Below, piece after piece: positions 1-6,650 of a stretch of DNA of 7,642 bases (its first letter is position 1; every line of letters starts with the position of its first letter). This DNA is from Methanobacterium sp. UBA8. Its GTDB lineage: Archaea > Methanobacteriota > Methanobacteria > Methanobacteriales > Methanobacteriaceae. The DNA is taken from positions 1-7,642 of the forward strand of contig DADN01000072.1 in NCBI GenBank assembly GCA_002509665.1. The letters run 5' to 3'. The notes beneath the pieces are model-generated. The model did no database searches and was not told the origin of the DNA. It saw nothing but the letters and a program-made list of their open reading frames with translations. The position numbers were made by a program, and so were the translations under genes.

Positions 1-143
1 TCGAAAATCGTAGATTTTCGATGTTGAAGAAAATCTCTGATTTTCTGAACAGCGAAATTGAAAAATTTCGCATGCGTCAAAAATCATAGATTTTTAGAAA
101 ATACATAGTATTTTCTAACTCCCAAAAAATTGGAAATTTTTTG
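1..143. repeat. Array of six short tandem hairpins (gene-free)
   Basis: Six consecutive near-perfect inverted repeats with 7-11 bp stems and 3-4 nt loops can be read directly: 1-21 (arm TCGAAAATC, loop GTA), 28-46 (AGAAAATC, loop TCT), 52-71 (GCGAAATT, loop GAAA), 79-95 (AAAAATC, loop ATA), 94-118 (TTAGAAAATAC, loop ATA) and 123-143 (CAAAAAATT, loop GGA). Arm sequences differ but each keeps its own complement, and most follow the plan AAAAT(C/T)-N3-(G/A)ATTTT. The fourth and fifth share bases 94-95, so they cannot both form fully. The array starts at or before the window edge. It has no start codon with a useful reading frame. Role unknown: a transcription-end region for the unseen left-hand gene or for lon, protein-binding sites, or a species-specific intergenic repeat are all possible. 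Confidence 0.8.
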
Positions 144-169
144 AGGATTTTGACAGATTTTTTGAGTGA

Positions 170-226
170 TTCCCTATCCAACTTGTGGAGGTGAGTTATG
201 TATGCGTTAGTTGGTTGAATAGGGAA
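170..226. repeat. Large inverted-repeat element, copy 1
   Basis: The outer arm TTCCCTAT (170-177) pairs with ATAGGGAA (219-226), and the inner arm CCAACT (178-183) pairs with AGTTGG (209-214), leaving a 4-nt bulge (TTGA, 215-218). The 25-nt loop holds GGAGGTGA (187-194). It shares its outer arms, its overall size and a TGGAG-containing loop with the element at 270-328, so the two look like diverged copies of one structured repeat. It lies downstream of lon. Whether it acts as RNA (for example a small RNA or 3'-end structure) or as DNA is not known. Confidence 0.7.
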
Positions 227-269
227 AATAAAAAAATAAAAGTGATTAATAATTTAATTTAAAGGAGGA

Positions 270-328
270 TCCCTATCCCGCACATAAATTTTTGGAGATA
301 AATAAGTAAGTGTAAGCGGGATAGGGAA
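270..328. repeat. Large inverted-repeat element, copy 2
   Basis: A perfect 12-bp stem joins TCCCTATCCCGC (270-281) to GCGGGATAGGGA (316-327). It can be extended by ACA (282-284) with TGT (311-313) across a 2-nt AA bulge. The loop contains TGGAGATAAATAAG, similar to TGGAGGTGAGTTATG in copy 1. A run of six T follows at 329-334 on the plus strand. The element lies 35 bp beyond the lon stop, so on the minus strand it would sit in the 3' untranslated region and could serve as a processing or termination structure for lon. The plus-strand stem plus T-run also looks like a terminator for a transcript coming from the left. Confidence 0.72.
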
Positions 329-362
329 TTTTTTGGTCAAATTTAATGGAAGCTTGGAGAAT

Positions 363-2753
363 TTAAGCTCCAGCTCCACCTGTTATCTGATTTGATGTCA
401 TGTTGTACATCACTGGTTTTGGAAGTTCAATACCAATGGTTTCACTTATGACATCTTCCACTGTTTCAGCGAAGATGAATTCTATCTCATCTTTAACATC
501 CTGTGGAACATCATCTAAGTCTTTTTCATTATCCTTTGGTAAGATAATTCTGTTTATTCCAGCACGATGGGCTGCAAGTACCTTCTCTTTAATTCCACCT
601 ACTGGCAGTACTGCACCTCTAAGTGAGATTTCACCAGTCATTGCCAGTTTAGGGTCAACTTTGTGGCCTGTTACCAGTGATGCAATGGTGGTTAAAAGGG
701 CTACACCTGCAGATGGTCCATCTTTTGGAATTGCTCCTGATGGAACGTGGATGTGTAAATCTTTTTTGTCAAACTCGATACCTTCTAAGTGGAATGCAAG
801 TCTTGAACGAATCAGGCTTTGAGATATCTTAGCAGATTCTTTCATTACATCACCCAACTGTCCGGTAAGAGTTAATTTTCCATTACCTGGCATGAAAGCA
901 CCTTCGATGAATAGAATATCTCCACCTACTGGAGTCCATGCTAGACCAGTTACCACTCCTGGAGGGTTGTTTTTACCTGCTTGCTGTTGTGAGATAAGCT
1001 CATGACCCAATATATCATATAACATGTCAGATTTAACAACATAAGGTAAATCAACTGTACCAAGTACAACTTTTTCTGATGCTACCCTTGCAACTGCAGA
1101 TAATTGACGTTTGAGTCCTCTTACTCCGGCTTCTCTGGTGTATTTTTCAATGATTGTTTTTAATGCTTCATCTTCGATTTGAAGTTGGGTATCGTCTAAA
1201 CCGTGTTCTTCCAGTACCTCTTTGATCAGGTGATTCTTAGCTATGTGGAATTTCTCGTGGCTGGTGTAGCTGCCGACTTCTATGATTTCCATACGGTCCC
1301 TGAGCGGTCCTGGAATGTCTCTGAGTGAGTTTGCGGTTGCAATGAAGAATACATCGGATAGGTCGTAAGGTACTTCTAAGTAGTGGTCTGAGAAAGTGTC
1401 GTTTTGTTCGGGGTCTAATACTTCCAGTAATGCACTTTCGGGGTCACCGTTTATACCGGCCCTTATTTTATCCACTTCATCTAAGATGAATACTGGGTTT
1501 CTTTCGCCTGCGCGTTTCATTCCCTGGATAATCCTACCGGGTAAAGCTCCGAGATAGGTTCTTCTGTGACCTCTGATTTCGGATTCGTCTTTAACACCAC
1601 CGAGGCTAATTCTAACGTATTTACGCCCTAAAGCTTCAGCAATGCTTTTACCTAAACTGGTTTTACCAGTTCCTGGAGGTCCTGCAAGCAGTAGAATGGA
1701 TCCCTGTTTGTTCTGTTTTAATTTCATTACTGTAAGGTGCTGGATAATCCTGTCTTTAACTTTTTCAAGTCCGTAGTGCTGTTCGTTCAGTAATTTCCTT
1801 GCAGCTTCTATGTCAATATCTTTGATCTCGCTTTTACTCCATGGAAGGGCGACAAGCAGGTCAAGGTAGTTTCTTATGACGTTTTCTTCTGAGCTGTGAG
1901 GGCCCTGTCTTTCAAGTTTAGCCAGTTCTTCAAGAGCTACTTCTTTGGCGTCCTCAGGCATGTCTGCTTCTTCGATTAACTGTTTGTAATCTTTTTTACC
2001 GCTCCCGCCTTCAACATCATCAAGTTCTTCCTGTATGGCTCTAAGCTGCTCTTTAAGCATGTTTTCTCTGTTTCTTTTGCTCATTTCTTCATTGAACTTT
2101 GCAGCCATTTCCATCTGGAACTTAATTGCTTCTTTTTGTTCGATTAAAATGTCTAAGAACTTTAAGCTCTTTTCTTTTAGTGATTGTATTTCAAGTAAGG
2201 CCTGTTTTTCCTCAAGAGATATTCTCATGTAAGGGAAAATGTGGGCTATAATTTTGTTTATGTCATCTAATTTATTTATCTGCTCAACATAGGTTTTTGA
2301 GCCTTTGAAGTTTTCACTTATTTCAGAAACCAGATATTTTATGTGTTTAATGATATCTTTTTCATTTTCTGGTTCCAAATCCATTATATCTGGAATTAAC
2401 CTGTAAGTTGCTCTGTAGTTTGCCCCTTCCGGAATTAATTCTTCTACTTCTACTCTTTCAATGATTTCCATTTTAATTTGATAGAAATCTCTCATTGCTT
2501 TAGCATTTTCAATTTTAATTAATGTTCCTACACGGTAGAAGTCATCTTCCTCGTATAATCCTTCGGTACTTCCTTCCATAACAGCAAGTGCAATTCCATA
2601 GAAATCGTCTTTTGCAACTCGCTTGTAGAATTCACTACCTGCTTTTTTACTAATTTTTAAGGTTATATCAGTTTTGTTTAAATAAACTGTGTTTGGTATA
2701 ACCAGTACAGACAATTCTTTGTTTATGTTCATTTCTGTCATGATATCACTCAA
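363..2753 (-). CDS. lon: ATP-dependent protease LonA (endopeptidase La)
   Basis: A cytoplasmic AAA+ serine protease that unfolds and degrades damaged or regulatory proteins. At 796 aa it has the length and order of bacterial LonA: N-terminal substrate-binding domain (about 11-205), coiled-coil linker (about 205-255), the conserved LPW motif (303-305), AAA+ module with Walker A GPPGTGKT (358-365), Walker B FILDEVDK (422-429), sensor-1 ATAN (472-475), candidate arginine finger R487 and sensor-2 R545 in [10 protein letters not shown], then the protease domain with catalytic Ser681 in PKDGPSAGV and Lys724 in GGIKEK. There is no transmembrane segment, unlike the membrane-bound LonB usual in archaea, which suggests a bacterial origin. 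The N-terminal 40 residues lack the usual bacterial LPLR...P signature. Start: TTG at 2753 has AGGA 10 nt upstream; ATG at 2741 (792 aa), preceded by GAGTGATATC, is equally plausible. The stop is followed by the inverted-repeat elements. Confidence 0.96.
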   Translation of the reverse strand: MSDIMTEMNINKELSVLVIPNTVYLNKTDITLKISKKAGSEFYKRVAKDDFYGIALAVMEGSTEGLYEEDDFYRVGTLIKIENAKAMRDFYQIKMEIIERVEVEELIPEGANYRATYRLIPDIMDLEPENEKDIIKHIKYLVSEISENFKGSKTYVEQINKLDDINKIIAHIFPYMRISLEEKQALLEIQSLKEKSLKFLDILIEQKEAIKFQMEMAAKFNEEMSKRNRENMLKEQLRAIQEELDDVEGGSGKKDYKQLIEEADMPEDAKEVALEELAKLERQGPHSSEENVIRNYLDLLVALPWSKSEIKDIDIEAARKLLNEQHYGLEKVKDRIIQHLTVMKLKQNKQGSILLLAGPPGTGKTSLGKSIAEALGRKYVRISLGGVKDESEIRGHRRTYLGALPGRIIQGMKRAGERNPVFILDEVDKIRAGINGDPESALLEVLDPEQNDTFSDHYLEVPYDLSDVFFIATANSLRDIPGPLRDRMEIIEVGSYTSHEKFHIAKNHLIKEVLEEHGLDDTQLQIEDEALKTIIEKYTREAGVRGLKRQLSAVARVASEKVVLGTVDLPYVVKSDMLYDILGHELISQQQAGKNNPPGVVTGLAWTPVGGDILFIEGAFMPGNGKLTLTGQLGDVMKESAKISQSLIRSRLAFHLEGIEFDKKDLHIHVPSGAIPKDGPSAGVALLTTIASLVTGHKVDPKLAMTGEISLRGAVLPVGGIKEKVLAAHRAGINRIILPKDNEKDLDDVPQDVKDEIEFIFAETVEDVISETIGIELPKPVMYNMTSNQITGGAGA

Positions 2754-2810
2754 GGCATTAATTTCCTTTTAATGTGAATAATGATTATTTCCTTGATTTT
2801 GTAATTATGT

Positions 2811-2820
2811 TAATTTAATA
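2811..2820 (-). promoter_or_regulatory. Candidate TATA box for lon
   Basis: The minus strand reads TATTAAATTA here, preceded by a purine-containing stretch (GCGCAGTAGA) that could be a BRE. Transcription would begin near 2789, giving a leader of roughly 35-50 nt that includes the AGGA site at 2764-2767. The spacer is uniformly AT-rich, so this is weak; lon could also be read through from the regulator gene upstream. Confidence 0.3.
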
Positions 2821-2852
2821 TCTACTGCGCAAATTTGATAATTAAATAAATG

Positions 2853-3200
2853 TTATTCGCGCTTTCCCGATTTGTTGCACTTTAAAAACAGGCAACCAAA
2901 TAAAAAATCAATTTTTTCTTTGTGATTTATCAGGGCACTCCTGTTGAAGGTGTAGTATATGTAGTTACCCTGTTTTGTTGCGTTGAGGATCTTCGCAGTT
3001 TTTAGTATCTTAAGGTGTTGTGAAGCAGCTGGTTGGGTTAAACCGGTTATCTTTGCCATTTCAGTAACACTAACCTTCTCCATTTCGCCGGATGCTAATT
3101 TATATATTAACATCAGTCGGTTAACATTGCCGAGTGCTTTGAATAATTCTTCCAGTTCCTCTGATAAATCGGATCTGTACTCAGAATTTATCCTCAACAT
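2853..3200 (-). CDS. ArsR-family winged-helix transcriptional regulator
   Basis: A 115-aa DNA-binding protein with a single winged helix-turn-helix: helical entry with [17 protein letters not shown] (19-35), the HTH around [20 protein letters not shown] (43-62) continuing into [10 protein letters not shown] (63-72), and a wing ending GNYIYYTFN (78-86). Such proteins usually form dimers that repress their own promoter and respond to metals, redox state or small ligands. The classic ELCVCDL metal site of ArsR/SmtB is absent, but there is a C-terminal Cys pair, C103 and C108 (CLFLKC), which could bind metal or form a disulfide; the signal is unknown. The ATG at 3200 has no Shine-Dalgarno site and lies about 25-28 bp from a strong TATA box, so a leaderless mRNA is likely. 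It is co-directional with lon across a 99-bp gap, so it may control or be co-transcribed with lon. Confidence 0.9.
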   Translation of the reverse strand: MLRINSEYRSDLSEELEELFKALGNVNRLMLIYKLASGEMEKVSVTEMAKITGLTQPAASQHLKILKTAKILNATKQGNYIYYTFNRSALINHKEKIDFLFGCLFLKCNKSGKRE

Positions 3201-3204
3201 AGTC

Positions 3205-3230
3205 TATAAGTATATACTTATATACTTATA
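3205..3230. promoter_or_regulatory. Candidate ArsR-type operator (18-bp palindrome plus third half-site)
   Basis: TATAAGTATATACTTATA (3205-3222) is a perfect palindrome. Its right half TATACTTATA (3213-3222) is repeated at 3221-3230, giving three half-sites in a row. It lies 5 bp upstream of the regulator's start codon and overlaps its TATA box, so bound repressor would block TBP or polymerase. Autoregulation is inferred from position and symmetry. Confidence 0.6.
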
Positions 3231-3232
3231 AA
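3225..3232 (-). promoter_or_regulatory. TATA box of the ArsR-type regulator
   Basis: The minus strand reads CCGAAACC then TTTATAAG, matching an archaeal BRE plus TATA arrangement. The TATA centre is about 28 bp from the A of the ATG at 3200, which places the transcription start on or within a few bases of the start codon. This agrees with the missing ribosome binding site. Confidence 0.6.
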
Positions 3233-3470
3233 GGTTTCGGTTTTAGATACATTTTGTTAGAAAAAAATTTGTATATTAGTAAATTAGAGTAAGTTTAATT
3301 TAAACTTTTCTAAAAAAAATCATCCCTATTTTTGAAAATTTTAAAAATTAGAATAAGGCTTAATAAATTAATCAACTCTTGAACTTTTGTTATATGTGGT
3401 AATAAACCAGTTTCATGATATTTAAAAATTAAAGAGTTATTAAATAAAAAGAATGAAAAGATTAAGATGT
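3233..3470. other. AT-rich spacer without a gene
   Basis: No credible open reading frame on either strand. The right part reads, on the minus strand, as T-rich tracts after the stop of the 180-aa gene (CTTTTT near 3446-3451 and TTTTTAA near 3422-3428), a pattern that would suit archaeal U-tract termination. An imperfect hairpin lies around 3324-3358. Confidence 0.5.
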
Positions 3471-4013
3471 TTAGTTAGCTTGTTGTTGTGCCTGTTTAAA
3501 CTTGGAGATTGCACTATCTGTTAAGTCTCCTGCGCTTTGCAGATCATTTGCATTGTTATTTTGTAACCCGCTGATTTCAAGTGTTAATGCTTGATTAAGA
3601 TCTTTAAATCCGGATATTAACAAATTATGGAAACTTTGCAAGTTTTGCGGTGGAGTTAAACTCTGAATTTCTGTAATTGCATTATTCAAGCTAGTTTTAT
3701 CTTTTTGGAGGCGTGCAACTGCCGTATTTTGATCTATTGCTCCATTTGCATAATTTTCAAGTACTGTATATGAATCATTTAGAATATCATTTGCATTTTT
3801 ACTTATACTGTTAACTTTTGTGTTGTAGTCAGATGTGGCTTTAGCAGAGGAAGTACCATTGGTTTGAGGTGTTGTATCTGTAGCAACAGATTCTGTTGTG
3901 CTTGGATTATAGTTAGTTATTCCGTAGATTCCTACTGCCATAACGACCACTATAATACAGAAACCTGCAATGGCGATTTTACCATTTCTACTTAATTTTC
4001 TGATTTTATTCAC
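3471..4013 (-). CDS. Membrane-anchored helical protein of unknown function
   Basis: A 180-aa protein not recognised as a named family. Residues 1-11 are basic (K, R) and residues about 12-33 are hydrophobic (IAIAGFCIIVVVMAVGIYGI), reading as an uncleaved signal anchor or signal peptide with the rest outside the cell. A Ser/Thr-rich linker (37-62) leads to a predicted all-helical region (63-178) rich in Asn, Gln and Leu, with a TPPQNLQSFHNLL motif (120-132), and a Gln-rich end. Cys19 lies inside the hydrophobic stretch and is not in a lipobox. The start is GTG at 4013: no ATG is in frame nearby and a stop codon lies nine bases upstream. GGGG overlaps this GTG, so it is not normally spaced as a ribosome binding site, and translation may be leaderless or weak. 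It is divergent from the kai operon, and a functional tie is not evident. Confidence 0.75.
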   Translation of the reverse strand: MNKIRKLSRNGKIAIAGFCIIVVVMAVGIYGITNYNPSTTESVATDTTPQTNGTSSAKATSDYNTKVNSISKNANDILNDSYTVLENYANGAIDQNTAVARLQKDKTSLNNAITEIQSLTPPQNLQSFHNLLISGFKDLNQALTLEISGLQNNNANDLQSAGDLTDSAISKFKQAQQQAN

Positions 4014-4084
4014 CCCTTTGTTCTATAAACAAATTCTGGAACTACTTTCAGAGTAAATCAGGCAATTAATGACTTCTCTTATTT

Positions 4085-4129
4085 ATTAACCCATAATTAA
4101 TTTAATAAAGATATAACTTTAGGGTTAAT
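4085..4129 (-). promoter_or_regulatory. Candidate promoter/operator of the membrane protein gene
   Basis: On the minus strand CTTTATTAAA (4101-4110) could be a TATA box, giving a start near 4079 and a leader of about 66 nt. It is flanked by the inverted repeat ATTAACCC (4085-4092) and GGGTTAAT (4122-4129), which could be a protein-binding pair. The spacer is so AT-rich that chance is a real alternative. Confidence 0.25.
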
Positions 4130-4316
4130 GAATAACTCCAGATTTATCTAAAATTTTAATAATTCAAGGCATTATTATATTAATTTATTATTAGTACATA
4201 TATAATTATTACTATTTAAAAAATAGACATTATTAAACTTGATAACTTGTTATTAATCCATTTAAAATAGCGAGTATGTGGGTTTAAATTGATGAATTAT
4301 GTTTAATAAATCTTGT

Positions 4317-4335
4317 CCGGAAATATTTAAATATT
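4317..4335 (+). promoter_or_regulatory. Candidate kai operon promoter (BRE/TATA)
   Basis: CCGGAAATATTTAAATATT combines a GC-rich, purine-ending BRE-like block with a TATA box inside the perfect palindrome AATATTTAAATATT (4322-4335). It is the most TATA-like site in the spacer that has a GC-containing BRE. Initiation would fall near 4352, leaving a leader of about 265 nt before kaiC. GTCCG (4315-4319) and CGGAC (4346-4350) form an inverted repeat around it. Confidence 0.4.
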
Positions 4336-4480
4336 CAGCTACACACGGACGATTATTATTGACTTGTTGAAATTAAAACGGGAGCTAAAATGGATAAGGT
4401 CATTTTAATCATTTAAATTTTGGATCAATAAGTCTTATGGTCTTATTTATACATTTTTCTATTTATTAGCGAACAAATAA

Positions 4481-4488
4481 TTTATATT
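4481..4488 (+). promoter_or_regulatory. Alternative TATA box for kaiC
   Basis: TTTATATT preceded by GCGAACAAATAA. A start near 4510 would give a leader of about 105 nt. It has no clear advantage over the upstream site other than being nearer to the gene. Confidence 0.25.
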
Positions 4489-4617
4489 ATAGCTAAAAAA
4501 TAACATTAATTATTAATTTTAATTTTAACAGTTATCATTAAGATTAAATGACATGAGGGCATACTTTAAGAATTCATCATTATTCGGCAAATAAATACAA
4601 ATATAGAGGTAAAATGA

Positions 4618-6324
4618 ATGTCAAATGGGAAAAATTTGTTAAGTGGTGACGAATCGGTACTTGAAAAGACGATTACGGGTATAGAAGGATTAGATGAAAT
4701 TACTGGGGGAGGATTACCTCGGGGAAGACCTTCATTGATATGTGGTGCTGCAGGCTGTGGTAAAACCATTTTTGCAATGGAATTTATTGTTCATGGGGCA
4801 GAAATGGGAGAACCTGGAGTTTTTGTATCCTTTGAGGAGACTGCTGAAGATATTAAAAAAAATTTTATTTCTATGAATCCTAATTTAAATGACTTAATTG
4901 ATCAAAATAAAATTTCAATGGATTATATCCGTATAGAGCGCAGTGAAATTGAAGAAACGGGAGAATATGATCTTGAAGGGTTGTTCATAAGATTGGGTTA
5001 TGCTATTGATTCCATTGGGGCCAAGCGGGTTGTTTTAGATACGGTAGAAGCTCTTTTTTCAGGATTCAGTGCTGAGGCACTGCTTCGTGCTGAACTCCGT
5101 AGATTATTTCATTGGCTTAAAAGTAAAGGGGTCACAGCTGTTATAACTGGCGAAAGCGGAGAAAAAACACTCACCAGATATGGATTAGAAGAATACGTTG
5201 CAGATTGTGTTATATTGCTCAATAATCCTGTTGTAAATAAAATTACAACCAGAAATCTCAGAATAGTTAAATATAGGGGATCATCACATGGTACAAATGA
5301 ATATCCATTTTTAATTGGTGAAAATGGGATTACTCTGCTTCCCATTACTTCTGTGGGATTAAATCACAGTGCACCGGACATACATGTTTCAACAGGTATT
5401 GAAAGGCTTGATACCATGTTGAATGGGAATGGTTATTATGTAGGCAGCAGTATTCTTGTTACTGGCTCTGCAGGAACTGGTAAAAGTAGTATTGCTGCTC
5501 AGTTTGCAAATTCAACATGTAAAAAAGGATGTAAATGTCTTTATCTTGCATTTGAGGAGTCACCAAAGCAAATTATCCGTAATATGAATTCAATTGGCAT
5601 TGATCTTAGACATTGGGTTGATAAAGGGCTTTTAAAATTCCATGCAACACGTCCAACACTTTATGGGCTTGAGATACACCTTGTAACAATATATAAGTTA
5701 ATAAATGAACTTAATCCTGATATCGTTATTTTTGACCCTATTTCTAATTTAATTTCTGTGGGAAGTCCAGATGAGGTTAAATCCATGCTCACACGCTTAA
5801 TTGACTTTTTAAAAAGCAAGCAAATAACTGCTTTATCTACAAGCCTGTCAGCAATGGGAAATATTGAAACTAGTGTGGGTATTTCATCTTTAATGGATAC
5901 ATGGATCAATTTAGAAGCAGTTGAAACTAATGGGGAACGAAATCGTACAATAGATATTATAAAAGCCAGAGGTATGTCTCATTCAAACCAGTTAAGAGAA
6001 TTCCAGTTAACTGACAATGGAATTAAAATTGTAGATATTTATCTAGGATCTGAGGGCATGTTGACAGGTTCTGCACGAGTTTCCCAAATAGCTCTTGAAA
6101 AAGCCCAAAAATTAGAACGGGAACATGAAATTGAAAGAAAACAAAGAGAAATTGAACATAAACGTGAATTAATGGATGCCCAAATAGCTGAAATTAAATC
6201 TAAATTTGAAACTGAAGAAAAAGAGCTTGAAAGGATTATTAAACAGGAAAAACTAAAAGAAAAAATTCTTAAAAAAGATCGTATAGAAATGGCTCAGATG
6301 AGAACAGCAGATAAGGAGGACTAA
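4618..6324 (+). CDS. kaiC: Double-domain KaiC clock-type ATPase/kinase
   Basis: A 568-aa RecA-fold protein with two KaiC lobes, expected to form a hexamer that hydrolyses ATP and, by its CII lobe, may autophosphorylate. CI: Walker A GAAGCGKT (43-50), catalytic Glu pair E73/E74 in SFEET, Walker B VVLD (D141). CII: Walker A GSAGTGKS (283-290), Glu pair E313/E314 in FEES, Walker B IVIFD (D373), and the KARGMSH segment (449-455) matching cyanobacterial KMRGSWH. By hand alignment T418, S423 and S424 fall on the Synechococcus phosphorylation positions T426, S431 and T432. The C-terminal tail (about 488-560) is a long, highly charged helix, probably a coiled coil. Start: ATG at 4618, with AGAGGT (4605-4610) seven bases upstream; the ATG at 4614 is out of frame and stops after 11 codons. 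It heads the operon with two kaiB genes and a kinase. Confidence 0.95.
   Translation: MSNGKNLLSGDESVLEKTITGIEGLDEITGGGLPRGRPSLICGAAGCGKTIFAMEFIVHGAEMGEPGVFVSFEETAEDIKKNFISMNPNLNDLIDQNKISMDYIRIERSEIEETGEYDLEGLFIRLGYAIDSIGAKRVVLDTVEALFSGFSAEALLRAELRRLFHWLKSKGVTAVITGESGEKTLTRYGLEEYVADCVILLNNPVVNKITTRNLRIVKYRGSSHGTNEYPFLIGENGITLLPITSVGLNHSAPDIHVSTGIERLDTMLNGNGYYVGSSILVTGSAGTGKSSIAAQFANSTCKKGCKCLYLAFEESPKQIIRNMNSIGIDLRHWVDKGLLKFHATRPTLYGLEIHLVTIYKLINELNPDIVIFDPISNLISVGSPDEVKSMLTRLIDFLKSKQITALSTSLSAMGNIETSVGISSLMDTWINLEAVETNGERNRTIDIIKARGMSHSNQLREFQLTDNGIKIVDIYLGSEGMLTGSARVSQIALEKAQKLEREHEIERKQREIEHKRELMDAQIAEIKSKFETEEKELERIIKQEKLKEKILKKDRIEMAQMRTADKED
6315..6320 (+). promoter_or_regulatory. Ribosome binding site of the first kaiB, inside kaiC
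   Basis: GGAGGA lies within the last sense codons of kaiC (Lys-Glu-Asp), five bases before the kaiB ATG at 6326. With only one base between the kaiC stop and this ATG, translation of the two genes is probably coupled. Confidence 0.75.
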
Positions 6325-6325
6325 A

Positions 6326-6631
6326 ATGAATTTAGATAAAGAAGAATGTCCTGAATTTTGGGAGTTAAGATTATATGTTGCGGGGCAAACACCAAAATCT
6401 ATAGAGGCGTTCTCAAATCTAAAAAAAATCTGCGAAACACACCTAGAAGGCAAATATCGTATTGAAGTAATAGATCTTATGGAAAATCCCGAGCTTGCTA
6501 AGGGTGATCAGATTCTTGCCATTCCAACACTGGTGAGGAAACTTCCAGAACCTGTTAAAAAGATTATAGGTACTCTTGCAAATGAAGAAAAAGTCCTTGT
6601 AGGGTTGGATATACGTCCAGCATGCGAATAG
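6326..6631 (+). CDS. kaiB: KaiB clock protein, canonical-like copy
   Basis: A 101-aa thioredoxin-like KaiB, expected to bind the KaiC ring and modulate its ATPase and phosphorylation cycle. The family signature is clear: [12 protein letters not shown] (14-25), [14 protein letters not shown] (45-58), [12 protein letters not shown] (63-74, with the cis-Pro at P67), and KVLVGLD (89-95). Gly93 and Asp95 correspond to G89 and D91 of Thermosynechococcus KaiB, two positions at which substitutions favour the fold-switched, KaiC-binding form. Only six residues follow GLD, so the acidic C-terminal tail of cyanobacterial KaiB is missing. The start one base after the kaiC stop is supported by GGAGGA at 6315-6320. 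It is about 47% identical by eye to the neighbouring KaiB over 83 positions. Confidence 0.95.
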   Translation: MNLDKEECPEFWELRLYVAGQTPKSIEAFSNLKKICETHLEGKYRIEVIDLMENPELAKGDQILAIPTLVRKLPEPVKKIIGTLANEEKVLVGLDIRPACE

Positions 6632-6650
6632 TAGATATGGGGGCAATATA

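Larger units (their letters stand above)
4014..4617. other. 604-bp divergent intergenic region with promoters
   Basis: No gene of credible length on either strand. It separates the minus-strand membrane protein from the plus-strand kai operon. Seen in it are an 8-bp inverted repeat ATTAACCC / GGGTTAAT (4085-4092, 4122-4129), a near-palindrome TTGATAAC-TT-GTTATTAA (4239-4256), a strong TATA-like palindrome at 4322-4335, a second TATA-like stretch near 4481-4488, and an 8-codon ORF with a ribosome binding site (4390-4416). The length is generous for the compact spacing seen elsewhere in the operon, so a regulated promoter or long 5' leader for kaiC is plausible. Confidence 0.6.

Noticed and set aside
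1..143. CRISPR array
   Set aside because: The units are self-complementary hairpins with different arm sequences; there is no repeated identical direct repeat, no regular spacer length and no cas gene nearby.
400..822. 140-aa plus-strand reading frame inside lon
   Set aside because: It is antisense to the conserved protease domain of lon, whose catalytic motifs are intact; the translated sequence shows no recognisable domain.
2035..2232. 65-aa plus-strand reading frame inside lon
   Set aside because: Antisense shadow of the Lon coiled-coil region; a Ser/Leu-rich translation without family features.
2983..3231. 82-aa plus-strand reading frame over the ArsR-type gene
   Set aside because: It is antisense to the helix-turn-helix coding region and runs through the promoter palindrome; the winged-helix protein on the other strand explains the sequence.
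3324..3358. Intrinsic terminator hairpin in the spacer
   Set aside because: The pairing is imperfect and almost wholly A/T, so it is not distinguishable from background in this AT-rich spacer.
3950..3965. Lipobox making the 180-aa protein a lipoprotein
   Set aside because: Cys19 is preceded by Ala-Gly-Phe, and Phe at the -1 position does not fit a lipobox; the Cys also lies within the hydrophobic segment and not at its end.
4390..4416. Eight-codon ORF as an annotated gene
   Set aside because: It has a GGGAG site but is too short to support without conservation or profiling; kept only as an observation on a possible leader.
4566..4769. 67-aa minus-strand reading frame at the kaiC start
   Set aside because: It overlaps the kaiC Walker A coding region in antisense and shows no independent support.
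5109..5909. Two minus-strand reading frames inside kaiC
   Set aside because: Both lie opposite conserved KaiC motifs and have no ribosome binding site or recognisable domain.
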